DNA of 64,000 nt, taken from assembly GCF_032714475.1 (NCBI RefSeq), contig NZ_JAWDKD010000020.1, positions 1-64,000 on the forward strand, written 5' to 3'. This document shows, one piece after another, positions 1-8,909 of this stretch. The first letter of the stretch is position 1, and each line of letters starts with the position of its first letter. The position numbers and the translations under genes were made by a program. The DNA is from Methanolapillus africanus. GTDB taxonomy: Archaea > Halobacteriota > Methanosarcinia > Methanosarcinales > Methanosarcinaceae. Below the pieces are notes generated by a model. It was not told where the DNA came from. It worked only from the letters and a program-made list of their open reading frames with translations, and ran no database searches.

Positions 1-86
1 AAGGCAAAAAGCTTCACAATTTGCCGAAATTTGGATTCAGAAATTTTAGAACGGTAAATGTATTTGTTTTTCATCTGCATGATCAT
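1..86 (-). CDS. Transposase N-terminus, IS1595/ISXO2-like (partial, runs off left edge)
   Basis: A minus-strand reading frame opens with ATG at 86 and stays open for 28 codons to the window edge. The peptide contains KYIYRSKISESKFRQIVKLF, which resembles the N-terminus of IS1595-family (ISXO2-like) DDE transposases as I remember them; no database comparison was possible. A 27-bp sequence just upstream (101-127) recurs exactly at 8700-8726, as expected for an insertion-sequence end. Whether the element is intact lies outside the window. Other in-frame ATGs at 80 and 74 could be the start. The family assignment rests on a short stretch and is tentative. Confidence 0.5.
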   Translation of the reverse strand, partial: MIMQMKNKYIYRSKISESKFRQIVKLFA

Positions 87-100
87 GATTTGAACACCAT

Positions 101-127
101 TTTATTTGGTTGTTCTTATCGTGACCC
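101..127 (-). repeat. Putative IS terminal repeat, copy 1
   Basis: The 27 bases are identical to 8700-8726. Read on the minus strand the sequence begins GGGTCACGATAAGAACAACC and lies 14 bp upstream of the partial transposase start, which is where an IS inverted repeat would be. The opposite end of the element is not in the window. A run of A follows the outer end. Confidence 0.6.
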
Positions 128-214
128 AAAAAAAAAATAAATTGAAAAAAAATAAGTTAAAATAAATTAAAAAAAAGAGATAAAAGAAAGAAAAATAATC
201 TTAATGATTGATTT

Positions 215-2344
215 TCATTTCTTGCTTTTCTTCTCAGCCGGTTTTTGATTGGGGTCTTTCTCTTTGATTTCTTCCGCTTTTTTCTTCTCTTTCGCTTCCG
301 CTTTCTTTTTTGCTTTCATTTCAGCGACCCATTTATCCTTCTCGTCCGCGCGCGTGTCTTCGCCGCGCATCTTGCGCTCCAAATCGCGAATTGTATCGCG
401 CAGTTGAATCGCACGCTCAAAGTCGAGCATTTCGGCGGCCAAATTCATTTCCGCTTCGTATTCGATGATCAAATTCGGAATTTCGGCTTTGGGGATGTGT
501 TTGACGTCGCTGATGTCGGCAACCTTCTCTCGGATTGGTTTTCGAATCGTTTGCGGAATGATGCCGTGTTCTTGGTTAAACGCCATCTGAATATTTCTGC
601 GGCGCTCGGTCTCTTCCATGGCTTTTTTGATGGAACCGGTTTTGTTGTCGGCGTAAAGAACGACTTTGGAATTGGAATTACGGGCGGCGCGGCCGATAAT
701 TTGAATCAGGCTGCGGGCGTCGCGCAAAAATCCTTCTTTGTCGGCGTCGAGGATTCCGATAAAACCGACTTCGGGGATGTCGAGACCTTCCCGGAGAAGG
801 TTAATGCCGACGAGAACGTCAAAGTTGCCGAGCCGCAGGTTTCGGATAATTTCTGTCCGCTCAATCGTTTTAATGTCGGAGTGCAAATACCGGGTTTTGA
901 TGCCGGCTTGCGCCAAATATTCCGTGAGCTCTTCCGCGAGCCTTTTGGTCAGCGTCGTCACCAGCGCGCGGTCGCCGTTGGCGATGACTTTTTGAATTTC
1001 TTGGATGATGTCGTCCACTTGTCCTTTGATCGGACGGACTTCCACCACCGGATCCACGAGGCCGGTCGGGCGGATCACTTGTTCGACCACTTGCGCCGAT
1101 TGTTCGATTTCATAATCGCCGGGCGTCGCGGACACGAAAATGGTTTGTTTCATGTATTTTTCAAATTCCTCAAACCGAAGCGGGCGGTTGTCGTAGGCGC
1201 TCGGGAGGCGGAATCCGTAATCAATGAGGGATTTCTTTCGGGCGTGGTCGCCGTTGTACATGCCGTGAACTTGCGGCAGCGTCTGGTGACTTTCATCAAT
1301 AATCATCAGGAAGTCGTCCGGGAAGTAATCGATCAAACAATACGGCTGTTCTCCCGGTTTTCGATTGTCAAAGTGCATGGAATAGTTTTCAATGCCCTTA
1401 CAGCTGCCGGTTTCCCGGATCATTTCCATATCAAACAACGTTTTTTGTTTGAGGCGGTGCGCTTCGAGCATATCGAGTTCGGGAAGGCGGTCTTCTAATT
1501 CTTCCATAATCGCGTCAATGGCACGCGCTTGTTCGGATTCCGGAATCACATAGTGCCGGGCCGGATAAATGGTGAAAGCGTCCATGTCGAACTTTTTGGT
1601 GTTGTTCAGCATGTCGATTTCTGAGATTCGTTCGATTTCGTTGCCGAACAATTCGATTCGGATCACATCTTTGTAGTAACCGGGAATCACGTCGATCGTG
1701 TCGCCTTTGACGCGGAATCGTCCGGGGGCAAGATCAAGATCGTTGCGCTCAAATTGAATGTCGACGAGTTTTGAAATGATTTCATTGCGTTTTATTTTGT
1801 CGCCGACGGCCACTTCCAGTCCCATGTTTTCGAAGTTTTCCGGATTGCCGAGACCGTAAATACAGGAAACGGACGCAACGACGATGACGTCGCGGCGGGA
1901 AACGAGCGACGCGGTGGTTTCCAGGCGCATCTGTTCGATTTGCGGGTTGATTTGCGCGTCTTTTTCGATGTATTGGTCTTTGGCCGGGATGTACGATTCC
2001 GGCTGATAGTAGTCATAATAGGAAACGAAGTACTCGACGCGGTTGTTCGGGAAAAATTCTTTAAATTCGTTGTACAGCTGCGCTGCCAGTGTTTTGTTGT
2101 GCGCGATGACAAGCGCCGGCCGGTTGACGTTTTTGATGACGTTGGCGACCGTAAACGTCTTTCCGGATCCGGTCACACCCAAGAGTGTTTGGAACCGGTC
2201 GCCGTCGTTGATACCTTGAACCAATTTGGCGATGGCTTCCGGCTGCGAACCTTTGGGCGTCATGTCGCCGGCCAGGTCAAACGCCGGCGAATCGCGGCGG
2301 CGGGTTTTAATTTTGAGATCTCTTTTTGAGTCAATGGAATCCAT
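215..2344 (-). CDS. uvrB: Excinuclease ABC subunit B (UvrB)
   Basis: DNA damage-recognition helicase subunit of nucleotide excision repair. It is loaded by UvrA, probes the strand opening with its beta-hairpin and recruits UvrC. The 709-residue protein has Walker A GVTGSGKT at residues 56-63, the aromatic beta-hairpin YYDYYQPESYIP at about 109-120, a Walker B-type DESH, the helicase motif GRAARN, and a C-terminal UVR coiled-coil segment (about 635-670). It ends in a Lys/Glu-rich tail of about 40 residues, longer than in typical bacterial UvrB. UvrABC in mesophilic methanogens is generally regarded as bacterial in origin. The gene is divergent from the Bax-inhibitor gene. uvrA and uvrC are not in the window. 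Confidence 0.97.
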   Translation of the reverse strand: MDSIDSKRDLKIKTRRRDSPAFDLAGDMTPKGSQPEAIAKLVQGINDGDRFQTLLGVTGSGKTFTVANVIKNVNRPALVIAHNKTLAAQLYNEFKEFFPNNRVEYFVSYYDYYQPESYIPAKDQYIEKDAQINPQIEQMRLETTASLVSRRDVIVVASVSCIYGLGNPENFENMGLEVAVGDKIKRNEIISKLVDIQFERNDLDLAPGRFRVKGDTIDVIPGYYKDVIRIELFGNEIERISEIDMLNNTKKFDMDAFTIYPARHYVIPESEQARAIDAIMEELEDRLPELDMLEAHRLKQKTLFDMEMIRETGSCKGIENYSMHFDNRKPGEQPYCLIDYFPDDFLMIIDESHQTLPQVHGMYNGDHARKKSLIDYGFRLPSAYDNRPLRFEEFEKYMKQTIFVSATPGDYEIEQSAQVVEQVIRPTGLVDPVVEVRPIKGQVDDIIQEIQKVIANGDRALVTTLTKRLAEELTEYLAQAGIKTRYLHSDIKTIERTEIIRNLRLGNFDVLVGINLLREGLDIPEVGFIGILDADKEGFLRDARSLIQIIGRAARNSNSKVVLYADNKTGSIKKAMEETERRRNIQMAFNQEHGIIPQTIRKPIREKVADISDVKHIPKAEIPNLIIEYEAEMNLAAEMLDFERAIQLRDTIRDLERKMRGEDTRADEKDKWVAEMKAKKKAEAKEKKKAEEIKEKDPNQKPAEKKSKK

Positions 2345-2666
2345 AAATGTCTCTCGTTTCGTTTTTATTTTATTAAAAGATTTTTTATTTTATTGATTTC
2401 GGAACGTTTCATTACTTTGAACTTCTATTTGAACTTGCTTATCTCTTATCCGGTTGTGATTTTATAGGTGCGCCGGTTGTTCGGGCGGCGGCGGCGCGCG
2501 CGTTATGGCGGCCGTTTTTAAAGGCATTTGGAGAAAAACAGATTTTGATTTTTATTCTCTTCATTTATCCATAAAATCATTTTTATTTTTTGTCTGTGAT
2601 GATTCAAATAAGCATAAATAGAGGAACGGCTCTTTTTGTAAACCATTTATGATTTGGAGGTAAATC
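2345..2666. other. Divergent intergenic region between uvrB and the Bax-inhibitor-like gene
   Basis: This carries a solitary GC-rich motif (2483-2513) and, for the rightward gene, an AT-rich AAGCATAAATA box near 2611-2621 that could be a TATA element. A strong ribosome site, GGAGG, ends a few bases before the ATG at 2667. No coding potential is evident. Confidence 0.5.
2483..2513 (+). repeat. Solitary GC-rich motif (GCGCGCGTTATGG family)
   Basis: The core GCGCGCGCGTTATGGCGGCC matches the motif found in the composite repeats and at four other solitary sites. It stands out against the AT-rich intergenic background. This copy lies in a divergent promoter region, unlike most copies, which lie 3' of genes. 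Confidence 0.7.
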
Positions 2667-3392
2667 ATGGCAGAATATTCTCAAAAAAATCAAAATATTT
2701 CAGGTTTTTCCGTTGATTTCGGAAACAAATTCTTATCCAAAGTTTATATGTGGATGATTTTGGCGCTCATTTTAACGTCTCTTGCATCTTATGCCATCCT
2801 CAGCACGCCGTCCCTTCAGCTTTTCTTCTTGGGAAACGTGTGGCTGGTTTGGATCTTGATGATTGTTGAATTGTTTGTCGTTGTTGTTTTGAGCAGCAAA
2901 ATCGAATCCATGTCCACATCGACCGCAGCGGCTGTTTTCCTTCTCTACTCCGTGCTCAGCGGAATTACGATTACGCCGATGTTGTTTTACTACTCGCACG
3001 CCACGATCTTTATGGCATTCGGCGTTTCCGCCGGCATGTTTGCCGCCATGAGCGCCGTCGGCTACTTTATTAAGAAAGACCTCAGCACCTTGGGCAGATT
3101 TTTGTTCATGGCGCTTATGGGTCTTGTGATTGCGATGCTTGTCAACATTCTCATTTCCATCTGGTGGCCGGCAACCGCCTGGGGATTCAGTTTCGCGTTG
3201 AGCTGTCTGGCAGTTCTGATTTTTGCAGGACTCACAGCTTACGACACGCAAAAGATCAAAAAGATCGGACAAGCGATTGCGCATGAACCGTCCCGCGGTT
3301 CCAACATTGCGATCATTTGCGCGCTCACGCTGTATTTGGATTTCATCAACTTGTTCGTGAACATGCTCAGAATCATGGGCCGGAACAACTAA
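2667..3392 (+). CDS. Bax inhibitor-1/YccA family membrane protein
   Basis: A 241-residue integral membrane protein with about seven hydrophobic helices and the family pattern near the C-terminus (AGLTAYDTQKIKKIG followed by a last helix). Members of the BI-1/TMBIM family act as pH-sensitive ion (calcium) leak channels or interact with membrane proteases; the archaeal role is not established. The start is well supported by GGAGGTAAATC directly before the ATG. A short hairpin with a T-run follows the stop, so the gene is probably monocistronic. The first 25 residues are polar and likely cytoplasmic. Confidence 0.92.
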   Translation: MAEYSQKNQNISGFSVDFGNKFLSKVYMWMILALILTSLASYAILSTPSLQLFFLGNVWLVWILMIVELFVVVVLSSKIESMSTSTAAAVFLLYSVLSGITITPMLFYYSHATIFMAFGVSAGMFAAMSAVGYFIKKDLSTLGRFLFMALMGLVIAMLVNILISIWWPATAWGFSFALSCLAVLIFAGLTAYDTQKIKKIGQAIAHEPSRGSNIAIICALTLYLDFINLFVNMLRIMGRNN

Positions 3393-3406
3393 AATTAAAC
3401 ATTTTG

Positions 3407-3439
3407 TCCGCTTCGGCGGATTTCTTTTTTTATTTTTTC
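3407..3439 (+). terminator. Terminator after the Bax-inhibitor gene
   Basis: A 5-bp stem TCCGC/GCGGA closed by a TTCG tetraloop (3407-3420) is followed at once by a T-rich tract to 3439. The first composite repeat begins immediately after it. Confidence 0.75.
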
Positions 3440-3444
3440 TTTTT

Positions 3445-4043
3445 GGCGAGCGGCGTGCGCGCGCGTTATGGCGGCACTTTTTCGTTTTGTGTTTTTGAAA
3501 AGCAGATGTCGCTATTTGAAAATGTTAGAAGAATTCATTCCAACACTTAATTTTGATGTCGTGCAAACTCTCCCGATAAAACAGACGCGTTTCGCGTCTG
3601 TTTTATCGGAATTCGATGAATCGGATTGGGTACAGTGACAACGTGCGTAAGACTGAGGGAAGTGTTATGTGTATTGTTGGAACCTGCTGCTGAAAATCGG
3701 AACAGAAAAAAGTGTATTGTTAGCAACAGTAGATGCAAATTGCAACAATAAAACAGTCAACCGTAGGTGCAACTGAAATTTAAAAAATAGCCAGCTGCAG
3801 ATGCAACTCAGTATTTCAAAATTGGAATGTATCTGTGATAGAATTCCGCAAAATACAGACGCAAAGCGTCTGATTTTGCGGGCTGGTTTGCTTGGGGAAC
3901 AGAAACAAACAAAACAAAACTTTTAGCGACCGAAGGGAGCCGTTCGCGTAGCGAACTTACGGAAACAGCCTCCAACCACCCTTGAAAAATTCCTAGCGAA
4001 GCGACGGAATTTTTGCGTCAGAATTTGCGGGCTGGTTTGCTTG
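3445..4043 (+). repeat. Composite palindromic element, copy 1
   Basis: Order on the plus strand: GC-rich motif 3445-3477; left hairpin 3573-3609 (17-bp stem, TTT loop, CAGACGCG/CGCGTCTG core) after GATGTCGTGCAAACTCTCCC; degenerate internal repeats 3660-3835 containing GTGTATTGTTGGAAC and GTAGGTGCAACT; right hairpin 3846-3881 followed by GGCTGGTTTGCTTG; then an inverted copy of the double-hairpin module (3921-4016) and a second right-end sequence to 4043. It fills nearly the whole gap between two genes. No coding content is evident. Confidence 0.85.
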
Positions 4044-4089
4044 TCTCAAAATTAAAAAAGAGAACTGTTAGAAATTTCTTGAGAAATTA

Positions 4090-5073
4090 TTATTTCGACC
4101 GATTCTGTATATATACCAAACCAATCAGCAGAACAAATCCCAATAATGAAACAGTTATTCCAAATCCGGGAATGTTTTCATTTTGGTCTTCGGAATCGGT
4201 TCCATTCGTATCAGATTCATTCGTTACGGGTCCCGATCCAATGATTGTGTTGTTTCCGTAAATGGCAATCGGAACGTTTCGAACACCTTTTTTTTCACCG
4301 GTTTTTATGACCATGTTTGTGATGTCATTTAATTCCTGATCGGTTATATCCCCATAATCATCGTAAATGAAAATTAAGACCGTATCATAATCAACGAAAA
4401 AAGCGCCGATCGGACCATTCGGATATCTGTATTTTTCAAAACTTTTATTCATTCCAACTTCATTCACAACGCCGGACAGTTTTTGGTTCCACTTGTAAGC
4501 CTCTTTTCCTCTCTCTTTTTCGGGAACAAGGCCGGACGTTTTAAGTACGCCTTCTCGGCCGGATAAATTTTCAAAATAAGACGGCTTTGTCGGCGGATAA
4601 TATTTTTCCGGAATACCGATATCCGTTGTTCCGTATGGCGTCACGCCGATCACAATCGGAACATTGTTGATTCCATGTTGTTCAGCCGTTTTTGAAACTT
4701 CTCGAACGATGTCATTCAGATCTTCATCAATAATATGGGACCGTGAATCTAATCCGACAAATATGTATCCTTCCGGATGTGCTTCAATGTTATTGACCGG
4801 TCCGCAAGGATGTTTGTAAATAATGTTAGAATCATTTTTCCAAAACTCTTTGGCAATGACATTCAGTTCGGCGAACCATTCTTCAGCGTCTTCTCCGGTT
4901 TTATACGGAATTTCACCGGCAACTCTGTAGGTATCGTTTTGATTTTCAAATTCTTCCAAAATAGAAGGATCTGTGATGAAAATTGTTGTTTGATCGCCTG
5001 TACCGGAACACGGAACCAAAATCAAACAAAAAAACATGGAGATAAAAATTATTTTTAAAAATGTTTTATTCAT
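4090..5073 (-). CDS. Secreted surface protein with two tandem domains and PGF-CTERM anchor
   Basis: A 327-residue protein with an N-terminal signal sequence (hydrophobic residues about 6-24). Two homologous domains of about 95 residues follow; each starts with an E/K-A-Y/E-W-type helix and ends in V-(R)NVPI-I plus strand. The C-terminus, PGFGITVSLLGFVLLIGLV followed by a basic tail, matches the PGF-CTERM signal recognised by archaeosortase A, so the protein is probably lipid-anchored at the surface after processing. The same domain occurs once in the gene at 8142-8675. A T/N/D-rich linker precedes the anchor and may be glycosylated. I recognise no enzyme motif, so the function is unknown. Confidence 0.8.
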   Translation of the reverse strand: MNKTFLKIIFISMFFCLILVPCSGTGDQTTIFITDPSILEEFENQNDTYRVAGEIPYKTGEDAEEWFAELNVIAKEFWKNDSNIIYKHPCGPVNNIEAHPEGYIFVGLDSRSHIIDEDLNDIVREVSKTAEQHGINNVPIVIGVTPYGTTDIGIPEKYYPPTKPSYFENLSGREGVLKTSGLVPEKERGKEAYKWNQKLSGVVNEVGMNKSFEKYRYPNGPIGAFFVDYDTVLIFIYDDYGDITDQELNDITNMVIKTGEKKGVRNVPIAIYGNNTIIGSGPVTNESDTNGTDSEDQNENIPGFGITVSLLGFVLLIGLVYIQNRSK

Positions 5074-5287
5074 AGAGTAACATCCCTTGAATTTTAAATG
5101 AAAATGGTAAATAATTCAAATATATTCCTAGTTTTTAGATTATATATAATCAACTCAAAAAAATGATGCATGCACTCGATTTTATAAAAATTCAGAAATA
5201 TTAGGTAGGTTTTTAATACAATTGGTTTGTTTTGGTCATTACAAAATTGAAACAAAAAATAATCACAACCAAAAGAAGGAACTAAAT

Positions 5288-6436
5288 ATGACTCAAGACA
5301 AAACCAATTTAAACACCGCTTCCGATGATGACGACGCTATGTTTTCCTGTCCGAACGAAAACAAGGAAATGACATCACGGGATTGGAACCGGATCGGAAA
5401 AGATCTTTTAATGGCCGGCGCTTTTGAAGACGCCTTGGTCGCTTTGGAAGACGGCCTGGCGCTTGAACCTGAAAACTACGATTTATTGAAAAACAAAGCC
5501 GACGCGCTCAGCAATATCGGACAAAAGGCCGAATCCTTGGCGGTTTACGAATACGCTTCCACGCTTTATCCGGAAGACGCCAAAATGCTCAGCTTCACAG
5601 GCTTTGCAGCGCTTGAAAACGGTCAATTTGAAAAAGGCGCGTCTTATTTTGACCGGAGCATTCTCGAAAACTCAGAATTTGAAATGCCGTGGCTCGGAAA
5701 AGCTTTGGTGTACAGCAGCGTTTTGGACTTCGAAGAAGCGCTGAAATGTTATGACGCCGCGCTTGAAATTTCGCCGGACTTTAAAGAAGCGCTCTTCGGC
5801 AAAGCTGTGGCGGTTTCCGCTCTGGGCGACTACGACCAAGCGATTGCGATCTACAACAGCGTTTTGGAAATGGATCCGGAAGACCCGGACGTTTGGTATT
5901 ATCTGGCGCTCGCCTACGACGCGCTCGGCGACGGCGCCAACGCGATTATCGGCTACGAAAAAGTTCTGGAAATGCATCCGGATTTCGATGACGCATGGAA
6001 CAACAAAGGCATTTTGCACAACGCGATGGGACAATTCGAGGAAGCGCTTTACGCTTTTGACAAAGCGATTGAAATCGATGACAGTCAAGCTGACGTTTGG
6101 TTCAACAAAGGCTACACGCACACCATGCTCGGCGACTTTGACAGCGCCGGCGAGGCTTTCGCGCGCGCCATCGACATTGCGCCGGACTTTGAAAACGCCT
6201 ACCTTGAGGCGGCTTTTGCGTATGTGCAATCGGGCGCCGTTTTTAAAGCGCTGGACCTTTACAACAAAGTTTTGGAGCTCAATCCAACCGCTGAAGCCTG
6301 GTTCGGTGTGGGCGTCTGCCATATGGCGGCCGGCGACCAAGAAAAAGCGGACGAGGCTTTCGAACAGGCGATTGCGATGGATCCGCGGTACAAGGAATTG
6401 ATTGACGCACAAAAAAATAAACCCGCGGAAGCTTAA
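5288..6436 (+). CDS. Tetratricopeptide repeat protein
   Basis: An acidic 382-residue protein made almost entirely of about ten 34-residue TPR units (for example repeats around AIEIDDSQADVWFNKGYTHT) after a 45-residue N-terminal region. TPR arrays are helical scaffolds for protein-protein contact; the partner is unknown. There is no signal peptide, so it is probably cytoplasmic. The frame is open further upstream to 5222, but the ATG at 5288 has GAAGGA at proper spacing and is preferred. The body is GC-richer than its flanks, as for other long genes here. A composite-repeat variant follows the stop. Confidence 0.93.
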   Translation: MTQDKTNLNTASDDDDAMFSCPNENKEMTSRDWNRIGKDLLMAGAFEDALVALEDGLALEPENYDLLKNKADALSNIGQKAESLAVYEYASTLYPEDAKMLSFTGFAALENGQFEKGASYFDRSILENSEFEMPWLGKALVYSSVLDFEEALKCYDAALEISPDFKEALFGKAVAVSALGDYDQAIAIYNSVLEMDPEDPDVWYYLALAYDALGDGANAIIGYEKVLEMHPDFDDAWNNKGILHNAMGQFEEALYAFDKAIEIDDSQADVWFNKGYTHTMLGDFDSAGEAFARAIDIAPDFENAYLEAAFAYVQSGAVFKALDLYNKVLELNPTAEAWFGVGVCHMAAGDQEKADEAFEQAIAMDPRYKELIDAQKNKPAEA

Positions 6437-6477
6437 ATTAAAATTTCAACAAAAACAAATCTTCTCTTTTTCTTTTT

Positions 6478-6685
6478 TTGGGCGGCGGCGCGCGCCAAAG
6501 CCCAAATTCTATTTTTCGTTTAGATTTTTCAAAATCAACGGGTAGTTTCTTGAAAATGCCAAGCGAACCGCCCCGAAAATTCGAACGCGTACCGCGTTCG
6601 AATTTCTCGGAGTCCGATAGTGGGATTGGAAATAATTGCAGATACAAACGGGACTGTAAAACACAACTGTCAACTGCAAACTAAA
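6478..6685 (+). repeat. Composite palindromic element, copy 2 (short variant)
   Basis: A GC-rich box GGCGGCGGCGCGCGCC (about 6480-6496) is followed by AAGCGAACCGCCCCG and a hairpin at 6573-6610 whose core is TTCGAACGCG/CGCGTTCGAA instead of the usual CAGACGC form. Then come AGTCCGATAGTGGGATTGG and TGCAGATACAAACG, which match the start of the internal repeats of other copies. The rest of the element is missing. Confidence 0.6.
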
Positions 6686-6728
6686 AACAAAAAATTAAAA
6701 ACGTAAAATTAAAAAAGAAAAACCAGGT

Positions 6729-7808
6729 TCAGGCAAAAATGCCTGAACTTGAACTTATGAAACTCATTCTGACGAAAAGCATGCGTCCCCATTCGCCGAC
6801 CCAGGCCAAAAATTCCACATAAACCGGGTAATGGTCTGAAACCGCTGCTGTTTGCGATTGATTGAGACCGTAGGCGGCGCTGTAGTTGTAAACGCCGGTG
6901 TTGCCGGTGACGTACGGTTCCAAGGATTTCGTAATCACGATTCTGTCGTACGTGTTGTTGGTTTTGGTGGTTGTGACCATTTCGTTGGTGATAAGCCACA
7001 CATATTTGTCGGATTTCAGATCCGAAGCGCCGCTTTCATTGAAATAGGAGCCGTCGGCGTTAAAGTCACCCATGATGACGTAATTTTCCTGACCGACGTA
7101 AATGGTTTTGGCGTATTCGACAACGCTGTCAAGCTCGTTGATTTCGCTTTTGGCGTCGTCGGGTTTGGTGTGAATCAAAATGAAAAGCGCGTCGAAGTTG
7201 CCGATGTTGGACCGGAACGTCACCATATACGGTTCGCGTTCAAACGGGTCGGTGCCGTCGGGTTCCGGGTAAGTGATCGGTTCACTGGCGACGTATACCT
7301 TTTCTTTGTTGTAAATGTAAGCGTATTGCTCTTTGCTGGTCGAGCGGCCGAGACGGTCGCTGACGACGTAACCGTAATTGTAAGGCGTGCCGTTTTCATC
7401 CGTTCCTTCGTTGATCAAATCGACCAATTTCGGGAGCGAGTCGCCGGAAGCGTCGCGGATTTCCTGGACGCCGACGATGTCGTAGTTGCGAATCGTTTTC
7501 GCGAGAACGTCCATCACTTCGGGATTGGACGCTTTGGACGCGCCGAAAATCTGAATGTTAAAAGCGGCGACGTTGACACGTGTTGTCGGCCGTAAGTCTT
7601 CGCCGCAAATGCCGCAGATCTTTGTTTCATTTTCAAGACCTGCGGACGCATTGGATGAATTGTCGTCAACAGGTGTGTTTGTGTCGTTTGTGACGTTGGA
7701 CGAATTGTTAACGTCGGTACCATTATTTGTTATGTCGATGCATCCCGAAAACATCGTCGTCAGGAGAAGAAAAATAAAAAGAAGCGGAAGCAATTTTTGA
7801 AGCTGCAT
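6729..7808 (-). CDS. Secreted lipoprotein, endonuclease/exonuclease/phosphatase (DNase I-like) fold
   Basis: A 359-residue predicted lipoprotein: hydrophobic signal followed by lipobox FSGC (Cys about residue 22), then a Thr/Asn/Ser-rich linker. The catalytic domain begins at VNVAAFNIQIFG and shows the family's key sites: the metal-binding Glu in VGVQEIRD, the GDFNADGSY motif, TYDRIVI, and the terminal SDHYPV with the catalytic His. This fold covers DNase I, sphingomyelinases and inositol phosphatases; secreted archaeal members are most likely extracellular nucleases, but substrate cannot be read from sequence. A cytosine-poor spacer and no partner gene adjoin it. Confidence 0.88.
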   Translation of the reverse strand: MQLQKLLPLLFIFLLLTTMFSGCIDITNNGTDVNNSSNVTNDTNTPVDDNSSNASAGLENETKICGICGEDLRPTTRVNVAAFNIQIFGASKASNPEVMDVLAKTIRNYDIVGVQEIRDASGDSLPKLVDLINEGTDENGTPYNYGYVVSDRLGRSTSKEQYAYIYNKEKVYVASEPITYPEPDGTDPFEREPYMVTFRSNIGNFDALFILIHTKPDDAKSEINELDSVVEYAKTIYVGQENYVIMGDFNADGSYFNESGASDLKSDKYVWLITNEMVTTTKTNNTYDRIVITKSLEPYVTGNTGVYNYSAAYGLNQSQTAAVSDHYPVYVEFLAWVGEWGRMLFVRMSFISSSSGIFA

Positions 7809-8141
7809 GATATTGAATAGTTACATGAATATATTTAATATTATTCTATAAATGAGAGATATAGAACTGATTTTTATATAATTGGACAGCGGAAACCGCG
7901 GGGCGGAAAAATGAGTAAAAGGGGCGGCGCCGGCGAGAATTGGAGTCGGCTTTCATAAGAGCGATAAATTCGGGTACAATTTTCATTTTCGAGCAATTTT
8001 TCATCTGAAACTTTTCATATCCAAGCAAACCATCCCGATCAATCAGACGCGTTTCGCGTCTGATTGATTGGATTTCCGCACAGATTGGAAATTATTATTG
8101 CTACAGAAACTGAAAAGTGAAAATGGAAATATTGGAAACGT
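7809..8141. other. Intergenic region with a solitary hairpin copy
   Basis: No gene is visible. The right part (8021-8095) is a solitary end of the composite element; a GC-rich patch GGGGCGGCGCCGGCGAG lies near 7920-7936. The left end, with several AT-rich boxes, is presumably the promoter of the minus-strand nuclease gene. Confidence 0.5.
8021..8095 (+). repeat. Composite palindromic element, copy 3 (solo end)
   Basis: AAGCAAACCATCCCG leads into a 37-nt hairpin at 8035-8071 with arms CCGATCAATCAGACGCG and CGCGTCTGATTGATTGG (one G-T pair, TTT loop), followed by CCGCACAGATTGG. No internal repeats or GC-rich core follow, so this is one end alone. Confidence 0.75.
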
Positions 8142-8675
8142 TCAACTGACAGACTGAGCAAAAAACCCTTCCGAAATTTCATATACGGTCACAATAATAA
8201 TCGGCAGGTTTTCAACACCATATTCTTGACCGACGGCCATATAAACTGCAGCAATTTGATCTTTTTCTTCATCAGGAACGCTTTGTCCTTCGTTATAAAC
8301 CGTCACATAAACGAAACCACCAATAGTGTTCATGGATGAATCATAATGAGGAAATGGAGCCATTAGATTATTTTTAGTCACGTTTTTGATGATCTCTTGA
8401 ATCAATAAATTCCATTCATAAGCTTCTTTTCCTTCTAATTGAGGGACTTCGCCATACCACTTACTATTACAATCAAATTGAATATCACCAAAAGATTGGG
8501 TTTTCGGAAATGAATTAATTTTTTGTTGCTCCAATAATTGATTATCTTTTTCTTCAATTCTAATCTGCTTTTCGTGTTCATATTTTTCGTGGAAATTAGG
8601 AAAAGAGATGAGCAAAAGGAATAGAAAAATCATGAGAAGAAACACTGTTATTTGAATTAATTTTCTTTTTTCCAT
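8142..8675 (-). CDS. Membrane-anchored protein sharing the domain of the PGF-CTERM protein
   Basis: A 177-residue protein with an N-terminal membrane helix (about residues 5-23), a Glu/Lys/Gln-rich charged region likely to be helical, and one C-terminal copy of the about 95-residue domain seen twice in the gene at 4090-5073. Shared features are EGKEAYEWN, a central G-F-V-Y-V strand, and GVENLPIIIV. No enzymatic motif is recognised. The ATG at 8675 is preferred over an in-frame TTG at 8699. The putative IS end at 8700-8726 lies directly upstream, so the original promoter may have been displaced or replaced. Confidence 0.75.
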   Translation of the reverse strand: MEKRKLIQITVFLLMIFLFLLLISFPNFHEKYEHEKQIRIEEKDNQLLEQQKINSFPKTQSFGDIQFDCNSKWYGEVPQLEGKEAYEWNLLIQEIIKNVTKNNLMAPFPHYDSSMNTIGGFVYVTVYNEGQSVPDEEKDQIAAVYMAVGQEYGVENLPIIIVTVYEISEGFFAQSVS

Positions 8676-8699
8676 ATTACTCACTCTTTGTTTTGCCAA

Positions 8700-8726
8700 T
8701 TTATTTGGTTGTTCTTATCGTGACCC
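8700..8726 (-). repeat. Putative IS terminal repeat, copy 2 (solo)
   Basis: The 27 bases are identical to 101-127 but no transposase frame follows. It abuts the 5' end of the membrane protein gene. It is most simply a remnant of an insertion sequence or a related non-autonomous element. Confidence 0.6.
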
Positions 8727-8909
8727 TAAAATAATTTCAAAATGTTTTTAATTTAATAGTATATATATTTTTTTAAAATTGAATATATAATTATATTGTA
8801 AAAAATAAATGATAGATGTCTTGTACAAAAGTAAAAAGTAATAAAAAAAGAACATGAAACCAGAGAAGTAGGAAGTTAAAAATATATTAAATTTAAATTT
8901 ATTGAAAAA

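Noticed and set aside
245..1498. 417-residue plus-strand open frame
   Set aside because: Antisense to uvrB; Phe/Val/Arg-rich composition typical of a mirrored frame, with no conserved domain.
6709..6999. 96-residue minus-strand frame in the nuclease gene
   Set aside because: Out-of-frame shadow of the DNase-I-fold lipoprotein gene.
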